This document shows, piece by piece, positions 8,362 to 16,541 of a stretch of 30,479 nt of DNA. The DNA is from JAFDED01 sp964611635 (GTDB taxonomy: Bacteria > Desulfobacterota > JAFDED01): contig CAZTAS010000058.1 of NCBI GenBank assembly GCA_964611635.1, positions 1-30,479 on the forward strand, in the 5' to 3' direction. The position numbers and the translations under genes are program-made. Below the pieces are notes generated by a model. That model was not told the DNA's origin, made no database searches, and saw only the letters and a program-made list of their open reading frames with translations. How positions within the stretch are numbered: position 1 is the first letter of the stretch; the number at the start of each line of letters is the position of its first letter.

Positions 8362-9588
8362 ATGAATGAGGAGAAGGGTTACCCCACACTTTGTGAGTAT
8401 TCCTGCGTCAGCCATTACAATCTCATTGAAGAAGCGCGCCGAGGGTATGATCTGCCGGAGAAGATTTTCCTTAAAGACCAAACATTGCGCGAGGGTGAGC
8501 AGGCAGCCATGAGCGGTTTCCGCCTGGAGGATAAGATCGAGATCGCACGGATGCTGGACGAGGTTGGAGTTCATTACATTCAGGTGGGCTACCCGGGTCT
8601 CTCGGGCTCGGAAAATCGGATGATCCGAGAGATCGCCAGCCTTGGGCTTCGGGCCAAGGTGGGAGGCATCTGCCTGGTCTATTTACCGGAATGGCACGAG
8701 CAAATCGACCGTGCCCTGGATACCGGGGTGCAATGGATATCCGTGGCATATGGGCTTTCCCCGGTTCGCCTCAGCCACATGATGAAGGTTCCATTAAAGG
8801 AAGCTATCGATCGCATCCTGAAAGCTACGGAATACGCCTCGAGCAAGGGGCTATTCGTCCAGTTTAATGCCACGGACACAACCCGTACTCCCCTGGAAAC
8901 TCTCTTGGATCTTTACCGCAAGGCCGTATCCGCCGGCGCAGCGATGGTAGGCGTTTCCGACACGGCCGGTGCCATGGGGCCCACGGGTATGAGATATCTC
9001 GTACACCAACTTCGTCAGGCAGTGGATGTCCCCATTGGAGTTCATTGCCACAATGACCTGGGATTAGCCATGGCCAATACCATCGCTGGCATCGAGGCTG
9101 GAGCCTCCATGGTGGACGTCACCGTGAACGGCCTTGGGGAACGGGCAGGGAACGCCTCGTTGGATGAGGTCGCAGCGGCTCTCACTTATGTCTATGGGTA
9201 TGATCTAGGTTTGAGCATTAAGAAGCTGATGCCGCTTTCGCAAAGAGTCGCCGAACTGAGCCGTATTCCTATCCCGCCCACCAAACCATTGGTTGGCGAG
9301 TCAGCCTTCACCCACACACTGGGGGCGCACCAGTGGGGCGTTCGCCAGGCCTGGTTCGTGTATGAGCCAGTTCGCGCCGAGGCGGTGGGGAACCAACGAC
9401 GATTACCACTAGGACGACTGACCCATCATCTTCTGGTACAGGATAAGCTCAAGGAGCAAGGATTCACCGGGCTGGATGATGACACGGTTAAAAGGATCAC
9501 TGAAAAGGTTAGATCCCTGGCAGAAAAGGAAGCCCGATTCGTAACCGAGGAGGAATTGGCGGAGATTGCGCGCAGTGAAACCGGGTAA
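8362..9588 (+). CDS. DRE-TIM acyltransferase/lyase, homocitrate-synthase-like
   Basis: This 408-residue protein belongs to the DRE-TIM metallolyase family (isopropylmalate, citramalate, homocitrate and Re-citrate synthases, HMG-CoA lyase). It has the signature DQTLREGEQ (39-47, catalytic Arg43), the metal-binding HCHND (228-232) and NGLGERAGN (256-264). A C-terminal helical subdomain ends with KRITEKVRSLAEKEARFVTE, as in homocitrate synthase/NifV. The LeuA allosteric domain is absent. Such enzymes normally condense acetyl-CoA with a 2-oxo acid to give a hydroxy-tricarboxylate or 2-hydroxydicarboxylate. Here the 2-oxoacid position reads QVGYPGLSGSE, not a pattern I can assign. The frame is open further upstream, overlapping tctA, but ATG 8362 has AGGAG at 8350-8354. 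With aconitase-type subunits and a lyase next door it probably makes or splits the shared pathway acid. Confidence 0.87.
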   Translation: MNEEKGYPTLCEYSCVSHYNLIEEARRGYDLPEKIFLKDQTLREGEQAAMSGFRLEDKIEIARMLDEVGVHYIQVGYPGLSGSENRMIREIASLGLRAKVGGICLVYLPEWHEQIDRALDTGVQWISVAYGLSPVRLSHMMKVPLKEAIDRILKATEYASSKGLFVQFNATDTTRTPLETLLDLYRKAVSAGAAMVGVSDTAGAMGPTGMRYLVHQLRQAVDVPIGVHCHNDLGLAMANTIAGIEAGASMVDVTVNGLGERAGNASLDEVAAALTYVYGYDLGLSIKKLMPLSQRVAELSRIPIPPTKPLVGESAFTHTLGAHQWGVRQAWFVYEPVRAEAVGNQRRLPLGRLTHHLLVQDKLKEQGFTGLDDDTVKRITEKVRSLAEKEARFVTEEELAEIARSETG

Positions 9589-9655
9589 TCATTATCCCGA
9601 GCGACTGCTTTTGCGGAAATGCCGGAAAGAGCGCGGGCACAAAAGGTGAAACTTT

Positions 9656-10525
9656 ATGAATGCTTTGAAAAAAATCCGAGAGCTTCTAGAACACCCGGGC
9701 ATGCTTCGGACGATTGGAGTCTATGATGCCCTGTCGGCCCGGATGGCCGAGCAAGCCAAATTTGAAGCAGTCTGGGTAAGCGGCAATTCCCTGGCAGCCG
9801 GACTCCTGGGACTTCCGGACCTGGGCCTAGTAAGTTTCGGGGAGGTGTTGGACCAGGTCCGCCGCATTGTTCGAGCTGTCGAGATTCCGGTGTTAGTGGA
9901 CGCGGACAACGGTTATGGCAACCCGCTCAACGTCATCCGAACCGTTCGGGAGATGGAAGCATCCGGGGTGGCCGGGGTGAGTATCGAGGATCAGGTGTCT
10001 CCAAAGCGCTGTGGCCATCTTCCCGGGGCTCGTCCAGTAGTGAGCCGGGAGGAGGCGCTGCAGAAAATTCGTGCTGCTGTTTACGCTCGGAGCAATCCCG
10101 ACTTTTTGATTATTGGCCGCACCGACGCCGTAAAAGAACATGGTCTAGATGAGGCCATCGAAAGGGCCAACATTTTCCTGCAGGCAGGAGCGGACATGGT
10201 GGCCGTGGAAGGTGCGGAAGGCGTTGAAGATTTGAAGCGCTTGTCTCGGGAACTCCAAGGACCTTGTAAACTTCAAATTGACGCCGTTCATGCCAAAAGC
10301 GGCCTATCCTTCAGAGAATTGGAGAAGATGGGCTTCAAGCTGGCCAATCACGCCGGTTTACTTCGCTTGACCGTGATTACAGCCATTCAGAAGGTTCTGC
10401 AAGAGCTGCGAGAGACGGGAGATGGGGCCGCTATTCTGGAGCGCCTGGTAAAGGCAGAAATTTTTCATGAGGTGGTGGAGTTCCCTTATTGGAGGGAGTT
10501 GGAGGAGCGTTTTGTCCGGGGATAG
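9656..10525 (+). CDS. Isocitrate lyase / PEP mutase family lyase (2-methylisocitrate-lyase-like)
   Basis: The 289-residue protein is a second, diverged member of the family seen at 3457-4374. It keeps LGLPDLGLVS (51-60), DADNGYGN (82-89), SIEDQ (109-113), the catalytic loop KRCGH (117-121, Cys119) and GRTDA, and has the Glu of the PrpB-like barrel (VEGAEG), which the other copy replaces. Unlike PrpB it reads QIDAVH where an Asn is usual. The likely reaction is cleavage of a 2-alkyl- or 2-carboxy-substituted malate to a 2-oxo acid plus a dicarboxylate, as in isocitrate to glyoxylate plus succinate. The ATG at 9656 follows AAAGGTGA. It lies 67 nt after the DRE-TIM gene and just before the aconitase-type genes, the order expected of one pathway. 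Confidence 0.9.
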   Translation: MNALKKIRELLEHPGMLRTIGVYDALSARMAEQAKFEAVWVSGNSLAAGLLGLPDLGLVSFGEVLDQVRRIVRAVEIPVLVDADNGYGNPLNVIRTVREMEASGVAGVSIEDQVSPKRCGHLPGARPVVSREEALQKIRAAVYARSNPDFLIIGRTDAVKEHGLDEAIERANIFLQAGADMVAVEGAEGVEDLKRLSRELQGPCKLQIDAVHAKSGLSFRELEKMGFKLANHAGLLRLTVITAIQKVLQELRETGDGAAILERLVKAEIFHEVVEFPYWRELEERFVRG

Positions 10526-10616
10526 GCGACTCAGAGTCTTATGTGACTTGATGTTATTCCACTGAATTGCTACCATCGGAACTGAAAACCTTTAAAGTTG
10601 ATAGGAGAGAATAGTT

Positions 10617-11876
10617 ATGGGAATGACGTTGGCCGAGAAGATTTTATCGAGACATGCAGGTCAGCGAGTGAAGCCGGGGGAGATCGTTCTTGCACAAGTA
10701 GACGCAACGATGTCTCATGACGCAAATCGCCCATTGGCGTTGGAGGCTTTCCAGCATTTGGGTGGCGATAAAGTGTTTGATCCCCAGCGCGTTATACAGA
10801 TATTGGATCATCACTATCCTGCACCGGGAGAAGCAAATGCAATCGTTCACCAAAAAATACGAGAATTTTCTAAGGAGCAAGGATGTGTTTTTTATGAGGG
10901 AGAAGGAATATGCCATGTGGTAATGCCTGAGAAGGGCCATGTTTTAGCAGGTGATTTGGTGGTAGGTAGCGACTCCCATACTTGCACTTACGGGGCCCTT
11001 GGTGCATTCTCCACTGGGATCGGCTCCACTGATATGGGAGTGACCATGATTACTGGAAAGCTCTGGTTCATGGTGCCGGAAACGATTAGAATGAGCATTA
11101 CCGGAAACCTTCCGCCGGGGGTTTTTGCCAAGGACCTCATCCTTTATCTTGTCGCCTCGGTCACGGCGGACGGAGCCACTTACCAGGCGGTGGAATTTGC
11201 GGGACCGGTCATTGAAAAGCTATCCATGGATGGACGGTTTACCATTTCCAACATGGCAGTAGAAATGGGGGCAAAGGCGGGTCTCATAGCTCCGGATGAG
11301 ACCACGCTGGAATGGGTCAAGGGGCGGGCCACCAGGGAGTTCACCCCCGAGGTGCCGGATCCAGACGCTCATTATGCCAAAGTGATGGAATTCGATGTAT
11401 CAAACCTTTCACCTTATGTTGCAAAGCCACATTACGTGGACAACGGCGTTCCAGTGGAAGAGGTTGTGGGGACACCACTCACCCAGGGTAATCTCACTTC
11501 TTGCACAGCGGCCCGAATTGAGGACCTCAGGATCGCCGCCTCTATCCTCAAAGGGCAGAAGATAGCCCAGGGAATGCGCTTAATCGTGGTTCCGGGCTCT
11601 CGGAAGGTTCTCAAAGCCGCGCTGGAAGAAGGATTGATTTCCACCTTTGTAAATGCCGGGGCCTGTATCGGAACCCCCAATTGCGGAGGATGTTCGGGCG
11701 GTGGACATTTTGGGGTTCCCTCTGATGGAGAAGTGGTGATCTCAACGGCAAATCGTAACTTCCAGGGGCGACTGGGGAACCCGAGAGCGTTCATCTACCT
11801 CGCATCGCCCGCCACGGTGGCAGCGAGCGTTTTGGAGGGACGGATTGCAGACCCACGCCCCTACTTTGCGAACTGA
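10617..11876 (+). CDS. Aconitase-family hydro-lyase, large subunit (LeuC/homoaconitase-like)
   Basis: The 419-residue protein matches the large subunit of isopropylmalate isomerase and homoaconitase. Visible motifs are AQVDATMSHD (26-35), GSDSHTCTYGALGAFSTGIG (117-136) and the three iron-sulfur cysteines Cys296 (TSCTAARIEDL), Cys356 and Cys359 (NCGGCSGG). The enzyme moves the hydroxyl of a 2-hydroxyacid by dehydration and rehydration at a 4Fe-4S cluster, together with the small subunit encoded next. The cysteine motifs depart from the usual GSCTNGR and CGPCLG forms. Start ATG 10617 has AGGAGAG at 7-nt spacing. It is probably not the leucine enzyme, since no leuA or leuB is linked and the flanking genes are a tricarboxylate importer and an isocitrate-lyase homologue. 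Confidence 0.9.
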   Translation: MGMTLAEKILSRHAGQRVKPGEIVLAQVDATMSHDANRPLALEAFQHLGGDKVFDPQRVIQILDHHYPAPGEANAIVHQKIREFSKEQGCVFYEGEGICHVVMPEKGHVLAGDLVVGSDSHTCTYGALGAFSTGIGSTDMGVTMITGKLWFMVPETIRMSITGNLPPGVFAKDLILYLVASVTADGATYQAVEFAGPVIEKLSMDGRFTISNMAVEMGAKAGLIAPDETTLEWVKGRATREFTPEVPDPDAHYAKVMEFDVSNLSPYVAKPHYVDNGVPVEEVVGTPLTQGNLTSCTAARIEDLRIAASILKGQKIAQGMRLIVVPGSRKVLKAALEEGLISTFVNAGACIGTPNCGGCSGGGHFGVPSDGEVVISTANRNFQGRLGNPRAFIYLASPATVAASVLEGRIADPRPYFAN

Positions 11877-11903
11877 GAAATTATCGGAATGAGGTAAAGA
11901 ATC

Positions 11904-12401
11904 ATGATATTGGAAGGTATAGCGCACGTTTTCGGGGACCATATCAATACGGATTACATAATTTCCGGGAAACACAAAGCCCGCCTCACGGATTTGGAAA
12001 AAATGGCAGAATATGTCATGGAGGACATCCGCCCGGGCTTTTACAAGGAGATTCAGCCGGGGGATTTCATTGTGGGTGGAATCAATTTCGGCTGTGGCTC
12101 CTCTCGCGAGACAGCGGCATGGGTCATAAAGAAAGCCGGGATATCCGCGGTGCTGGCCAAAGGGTTTGCCCGGATCTTCTTTCGAAACGCCATCAACATA
12201 GGACTTCCCGTTTTGCGTGTGGACACCAGCTCCGTTCAGGAGGGGGATCGATTGAGAGTAGACCTGGATAGTGGGAAAGTGGAGAACTTGACTCGTAGAG
12301 AGGTCATGACAACTCAGCCTCTCCCACCATTTATCCAGAAAATACTCGATGCTGGAGGCATGGAAAATTATTTCAAGGCCCACCATACTTTTGACCTGTA
12401 A
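11904..12401 (+). CDS. Aconitase-family hydro-lyase, small subunit (LeuD-like)
   Basis: This 165-residue protein is the swivel-domain partner of the preceding large subunit. It starts with GDHINTDYIISGKHK (11-25), in which the D-x-I-x-T-D segment is standard, and carries GINFGCGSSRE (59-69), the loop holding the substrate-contacting Ser and Arg. The short length and YIISGKHK fit archaeal/bacterial homoaconitase or isopropylmalate isomerase small subunits in this size class. The gap to the large subunit is 27 nt with GAGGTAAAG upstream of the ATG, so the two are translated together. Substrate specificity in this group depends on residues in the Y-I-I-S-G loop; here I cannot assign it. Confidence 0.92.
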   Translation: MILEGIAHVFGDHINTDYIISGKHKARLTDLEKMAEYVMEDIRPGFYKEIQPGDFIVGGINFGCGSSRETAAWVIKKAGISAVLAKGFARIFFRNAINIGLPVLRVDTSSVQEGDRLRVDLDSGKVENLTRREVMTTQPLPPFIQKILDAGGMENYFKAHHTFDL

Positions 12402-12612
12402 GTATTAAATTCCGTGTTGGAGTCAGAAAATCGAATCTGAATTATCCTAGCGGGACTTCTTTTATAAAGCGGCTCCACCTGATTTGGAAGATCAACGCAT
12501 CTTGGTGTCTTCGGCGTGCTATTATGGCCGGCGTCTGATTAATCCTCCCGGATCAGGAATCATCTAACGATATTGTTCCCGTGTGGATACCTTACTTGTT
12601 GCTGGAAGTGAA

Positions 12613-13935
12613 ATGCGTCCCAGGAAATATTTCCCATGGCTCGTTGTTGCCACCTCACTCTCTAACCTCACGATCAACAGGGGTACCAGAAACTCATTTG
12701 CAGTTTTCCTCGTGGCTATGAGTGAGGAGTTTCGGTGGAGTAGATCGGAAATCTCCGGCGTTTTTTCCATTTATTCATTGCTGTGCGGGGTATTTGCTCC
12801 TTTAATGGGCCGGCTGCTGGATCGATTCGATGCACATCGAGTAGTTCCCATCAGTGCCTTGATTTTGGCTGGAGGATTGCTCCTCTGCGGCATGGTAACA
12901 GGGTTATGGCACTTTTATCTCACCTTTGGCCTCATCTTAGCTGTTGGGGCCAGCGGGACATCGATCGTACCCCACACTCTCATGATATCCCGCTGGTTTC
13001 ATACTCGCCGTGGTTTACCAATGTCTTTTGGTTTAATGGGAATGGGGCTTGGTATATTCATCGTCGTTCCTATTACTCAATATCTTATTGAAATTATCGG
13101 ATGGCGAAAGGCATTTATGTGTCAAGGAATCGGGGTGCTCCTGATCATGGTACCGATATCGTATTTTGTCTTTCGCCAGGAAGCCCCAACAGCCTCATAT
13201 AAGAATACGGTTTCAGCTGCAAATGATGCAATTGGTGATTTACAATATCAAGGGACATCCCCCTCCTCGGAGCAGGATTTCATCTGGACCCTTGGCCTTG
13301 CCCTGCGCACCCTGTTCTTCTGGGCGGTTTTCTCCATTTATATTTTTTCATCTTTTGCAATGAGCGGTGTGGTAATCCACTTGGCAGCCTATCTGGTTGA
13401 TTTAGGATATTCCAAAATGAGCTCGGCGATGGTTCTGAGCCTTTTGGGCCTCATAAGTTTGCCCGGTCGCATTCTTTTCGGCTTTCTTACGGACCGATTC
13501 AGCGGCCGTACTGCGTTGGTCACAAGCTTTACTTGCAGCACCATTGGGGTATTTGCTCTGCTGAGCCTCTATTACCTGCACAACCCAATTATACTGTATT
13601 TTTTTATTTGCATATTCGGAGTGGCTTTTGGTGCGCGCACTACAGCGATCGGACCGATGGTGGCCAATATGTTCCAGGGACCTAACTTCGGCTTTATTTT
13701 CGGATTTCTTACTATAAGCCAAAGCATTGGAGCTACCATCGGGCCATGGCTTATGGGATATCTTTTTGATATTTTTAAAGATTATCGGATTTCCTTTATG
13801 GTGGCGATGGCTTCGTTTTTTATGGCCGCGATCTGTTCTTGTTTCACGGGGCAAAAAAGCATGGTTCATACCGAAACGGTTCGTGCCAGGAGGAACATAG
13901 AAGGAGATCAGAACAGAGACGCATCTGGGAAATAA
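12613..13935 (+). CDS. MFS transporter, oxalate/formate- or monocarboxylate-carrier-like
   Basis: A twelve-helix major facilitator protein of about 440 residues. The N-terminal half has the pattern of the OFA/MCT type carriers: NRGTRNSFAVF in helix 1, SRSEISGVFSIYSL at the entrance of helix 2 and the loop GRLLDRFDAHRV between helices 2 and 3. A hydrophilic central loop (about residues 195-220 of this start) divides the halves, and FGFLTDRFSGR in the second half is the matching loop. The ATG at 12613 has GGAAG upstream; a GTG at 12583 in frame has no ribosome binding site. Placed 211 nt after the LeuD-like gene on the same strand, it may export a product or import a related acid. Direction and substrate are unknown. 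Confidence 0.85.
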   Translation: MRPRKYFPWLVVATSLSNLTINRGTRNSFAVFLVAMSEEFRWSRSEISGVFSIYSLLCGVFAPLMGRLLDRFDAHRVVPISALILAGGLLLCGMVTGLWHFYLTFGLILAVGASGTSIVPHTLMISRWFHTRRGLPMSFGLMGMGLGIFIVVPITQYLIEIIGWRKAFMCQGIGVLLIMVPISYFVFRQEAPTASYKNTVSAANDAIGDLQYQGTSPSSEQDFIWTLGLALRTLFFWAVFSIYIFSSFAMSGVVIHLAAYLVDLGYSKMSSAMVLSLLGLISLPGRILFGFLTDRFSGRTALVTSFTCSTIGVFALLSLYYLHNPIILYFFICIFGVAFGARTTAIGPMVANMFQGPNFGFIFGFLTISQSIGATIGPWLMGYLFDIFKDYRISFMVAMASFFMAAICSCFTGQKSMVHTETVRARRNIEGDQNRDASGK

Positions 13936-14303
13936 GTTTCACTTCAAATTGCCAAGAAATGACAAAAGGGAAACTAATTGGTCTATTTCATAAATTGTGT
14001 TACGTATACGGGCGTTATCATCCTAAAACCCCTTATTCCATATAAAACGTTTGTGTGCCACTGGCAGAGCCGAAGGCTTCTAAGAAACCATCTCTCCGGT
14101 TTAGCAAGGATTTTATATTGAAAACCAATAATAATAACGTATTATCCATCAATATAGGATGGTCGTCTAGCCCAGAATTTTCATAGCAAGGTATTATACT
14201 CATTGAATGAGTTTAAAGAGACTTTATTTTCATGTTTAATGAGCTAGGGAGAAATCCTGATCATTTGCAGTTCTAACCAACTTTCCTTATCTAAATATTA
14301 CCC
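13936..14303. other. 368-nt gap between convergent genes, no gene seen
   Basis: The region between the MFS gene and the dehydrogenase gene, which converge here, is AT-rich. It holds a half copy of a REP-like palindrome at 14051-14078. I see no open frame with a ribosome binding site and no clear terminator with a T run. Confidence 0.5.
14051..14078. repeat. Half copy of REP-like repeat (28 nt shared with 26883-26910)
   Basis: The 28 nt here are identical to the reverse complement of 26883-26910. The copy keeps GTGCCACTGGC and the inner palindrome AGCCGAAGGCT but lacks the closing arm GCCAGTG that completes the hairpin in the other copy, so it is a truncated unit. Confidence 0.7.
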
Positions 14304-15311
14304 TTATGAACACAAATTAGTAGCAGATATATTTGCTCTTGCTTTGCCCAGGACTTCGGGATTGACAATGTTTCTTGGAGCAATTCCCTGAAGGACCATT
14401 GCGACATTCTGAGCTGTTCGTTTCTTTAATTCAATGCGAGAGGCCACTGAAAACCAGGCTCCATGGGGTGTGATAATAACATTGTCCATTTTAAGCAAAG
14501 GGTTTGCAGGGTCAGGCGGCTCTTTCTCCAGCACATCAAGAGCAGCACCGGCGATCCATTTCTTTTGAAGAGCTTTAATCAATGCAGCCTCATCAATGAT
14601 TGAACCTCTTGCGCTATTAATTATAATAGTGTTTTTCTTCATCTTCTTAAATTCTTCTTCACCAAATCGGTGATAGGTGGTCTTAGTAAGAGGACAGTGG
14701 ATAGATATAAAATCAGATTCTGAAATAAGGGTATCAAAATCTACCATCTGGATACCTGCTATTTTTTCTTTTATATAGGGGTCGTGGGCAATAACATTAA
14801 AACCAAATGCCAGCATTCTTTTTGTGAATGCACGACCAATCTGACCCATTCCAAAAAGCCCGACAGTTGATTTTTCCGACGAATAGATTGGATACATTAC
14901 TTGATAATCCCAAATTCCAGCTTTTACCGCATCATTTGCAGTTATGATTTTTCTATAACATGTCAAAAGTAAACTTGCCGCATGATCTGCCACTTCACTC
15001 GTACTATAATCAGGAACATTGGCAATTATGATTCCAAGCTCTGTTGCAGCTTCGATATCTATCGAATCAACCCCCACACCATAGCGAGAGATCACTTTGC
15101 AACGGGGAAGGTTTTCCGCGACCTTTCTGGAAATCAAAGTATATTGGTTTATTAAACCATCAGCGTCTTTGCATGCTGCAATAAGTTCTTCTTCAGTCTT
15201 TAATTGGCACAAAATCAATTCCGCATCAATATTATCCATTATCTCTTGCTCAGGGTCAATAAAACCGTGATCACAATCCGTTATAACGACGTTAAATCGA
15301 TTTTCACTCAT
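14304..15311 (-). CDS. D-isomer 2-hydroxyacid dehydrogenase, CtBP-like
   Basis: The 335-residue protein is a complete NAD-dependent D-2-hydroxyacid dehydrogenase. The split substrate domain (about 1-105 and 290-335) encloses a Rossmann domain with GMGQIG (154-159). The catalytic set is visible: Arg235 in SARGSIIDE, Glu264 in LEKEPP, and His283 in TPHGAW. YGVGVDSID (77-85) and DYSTSEVADHA (101-111) match the C-terminal-binding-protein subgroup. It would interconvert a 2-oxo acid and a D-2-hydroxy acid in the cytoplasm; the substrate could be related to pyruvate or hydroxypyruvate. The ATG at 15311 has GGAG upstream, and a good promoter lies at 15396-15425. It is transcribed away from the RraA-type aldolase gene, whose product (a 2-oxo acid) could be its substrate. 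Confidence 0.92.
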   Translation of the reverse strand: MSENRFNVVITDCDHGFIDPEQEIMDNIDAELILCQLKTEEELIAACKDADGLINQYTLISRKVAENLPRCKVISRYGVGVDSIDIEAATELGIIIANVPDYSTSEVADHAASLLLTCYRKIITANDAVKAGIWDYQVMYPIYSSEKSTVGLFGMGQIGRAFTKRMLAFGFNVIAHDPYIKEKIAGIQMVDFDTLISESDFISIHCPLTKTTYHRFGEEEFKKMKKNTIIINSARGSIIDEAALIKALQKKWIAGAALDVLEKEPPDPANPLLKMDNVIITPHGAWFSVASRIELKKRTAQNVAMVLQGIAPRNIVNPEVLGKARANISATNLCS

Positions 15312-15743
15312 GTTTTGGTTCTCCTATTGTTCCAAAACAAAAGTCAAAAAAAAGAACCAATATTTCATGATGTTTTTTAAGTAGATATAGATACTTGTAT
15401 AATTCACCTCCATATTATTTGTCAATGATTAAAATTTTTGATATTTCCTGAGAAGTTTTTCAAGAGCGCCGTGTGGATTGAATTATTGCATCTTATGTAA
15501 AACAGTATTACAATTTGCCTTGGTACGAGCCTTTTCCCTGTATTGACATTGATAAGATCGTGCTAAGATCCATTCTTTAAGACATTATCTCATAAATAGA
15601 AATATAGCCCTTTGAATAGATCAATGGCGGGAATTTCGGGAAAATGTGTGATGTTTTAACCGTTAATTATTGTCATAATATAAGAAACTTAATGAGATGT
15701 CTTTGAGGGGGGTGAAGGCTTATTGACATTAAGGAGGTCTCCT
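15312..15743. other. 432-nt divergent promoter region
   Basis: This AT-rich gap separates the dehydrogenase gene (minus) and the RraA-type gene (plus). A clear promoter is seen only for the minus strand. On the plus strand a TTGACA at 15543-15548 lacks a good -10 at the right distance. No open frame is worth calling. Confidence 0.5.
15396..15425 (-). promoter_or_regulatory. Sigma-70-type promoter for the D-2-hydroxyacid dehydrogenase gene
   Basis: Read on the minus strand, TTGACA (15425-15420) is followed after 18 nt by TATACA (15401-15396). This would place the transcript start near 15389, some 78 nt before the ATG at 15311. The -35 is perfect and the -10 matches the consensus at 5 of 6 positions (TATACA against TATAAT), with a slightly long spacer. 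Confidence 0.5.
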
Positions 15744-16412
15744 ATGAGTGAGCAAGAGATCAACAAGAAAGAGATATGTGATCGCTATGAGCAGCTTTAC
15801 ACCGGGGCTGTTTCGGACGTTCTTGATGAGAAGGGATTCTGGAATCAGGCTCTTGGCAGAGAGCTGCGTCCCATAATTCTTGGGAAGCATGTGGCTGGTT
15901 TTGCTTTTCCTGTCCTCGGAGAGGCAATCAAAGATGTGAGATACGATTGTCGCCCGGATATTCTCAAATTTCTTGATGCCGTCCCACCATATTCCATGGT
16001 CGTGTGCAATCCGGGAAAGGAAAAAACTTGTTCACATTGGGGAGAGTTCATGAGCCTTGTTGCCAGGAACAAAGGTTGCCGCGGAGCAGTGATCGATGGG
16101 GGCATCAGGGACACAGAAATGGTTATTCAATCTGGTTTTCAGGTTTTCATCAAGTATTTTTGGCCTGTTACCACGGTTGGACGATGGCGGCCCGTAAACT
16201 TTGGACACCCTATTGTTTTTGATGGAGTAGAAATACGTCCTGGAGACCTCATCCTAGGGGATATAGATGGGGTGGTGGTGGTGCCCGCATTAATGGTTGA
16301 GGAAGTCTTGCTCGCCGCTGAAGAGTGCTACCGGGCGGAAAGAAGCATGAAGGAAGAACTCAGAGCAGGATGGAGCATGCAGGAGGTTTACGAGAAGTAC
16401 GGTAGATGGTAG
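15744..16412 (+). CDS. RraA/MenG-like family aldolase or decarboxylase
   Basis: The 222-residue protein belongs to the RraA-like family, which includes 4-hydroxy-4-methyl-2-oxoglutarate / 4-carboxy-4-hydroxy-2-oxoadipate aldolases with oxaloacetate decarboxylase activity. The core GAVIDGGIRDTE (114-125) gives the catalytic Arg122 and the metal-binding Asp123, and GDLILGDIDGVVVVP near residue 174 is the second signature. Such enzymes release pyruvate from tertiary 2-oxo-hydroxy acids with Mg2+. The ATG at 15744 is set by AGGAGGT at 15732-15738; the frame extends 7 codons upstream to a TTG that would include that site. A regulator-of-RNase-E role is known only for close E. coli-type RraA and is unlikely here. 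It precedes the UGSC selenoprotein gene by about 400 nt. Confidence 0.87.
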   Translation: MSEQEINKKEICDRYEQLYTGAVSDVLDEKGFWNQALGRELRPIILGKHVAGFAFPVLGEAIKDVRYDCRPDILKFLDAVPPYSMVVCNPGKEKTCSHWGEFMSLVARNKGCRGAVIDGGIRDTEMVIQSGFQVFIKYFWPVTTVGRWRPVNFGHPIVFDGVEIRPGDLILGDIDGVVVVPALMVEEVLLAAEECYRAERSMKEELRAGWSMQEVYEKYGRW

Positions 16413-16436
16413 GAAGTTTATTTCAAAGGGTGAGTC

Positions 16437-16541
16437 ATGATAAGATTTAAATATTTTGAATACAAGGAAAAAGTTTATCTGGTTATGGTTAAAGGAGAGA
16501 TGATCGACACGACTGATAGCTCTCTCTTTGCTCAATATTAG
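16437..16541 (+). CDS. Possible 34-residue small protein, function unknown
   Basis: The frame begins at ATG 16437, preceded by AAGGGTGAG, and ends with TAG. The predicted peptide starts MIRFKYFEYKEKVYLVMVKG and ends with DTTDSSLFAQY. It is charged, without a membrane segment or recognisable motif. It lies 25 nt after the RraA-type gene and could be translated from the same mRNA. Length alone makes it uncertain; it may be chance. Confidence 0.25.
   Translation: MIRFKYFEYKEKVYLVMVKGEMIDTTDSSLFAQY

Noticed and set aside
10617..12401. Leucine-biosynthesis leuCD
   Set aside because: No leuA with regulatory domain and no leuB are linked, the Fe-S motifs are atypical, and the genes lie between an isocitrate-lyase homologue and an MFS carrier behind a tricarboxylate importer.
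15543..15571. Plus-strand promoter for the RraA-type gene
   Set aside because: TTGACA is present, but at 15-18 nt spacing only TAAGAT or AGATCC occur, which are poor -10 matches.
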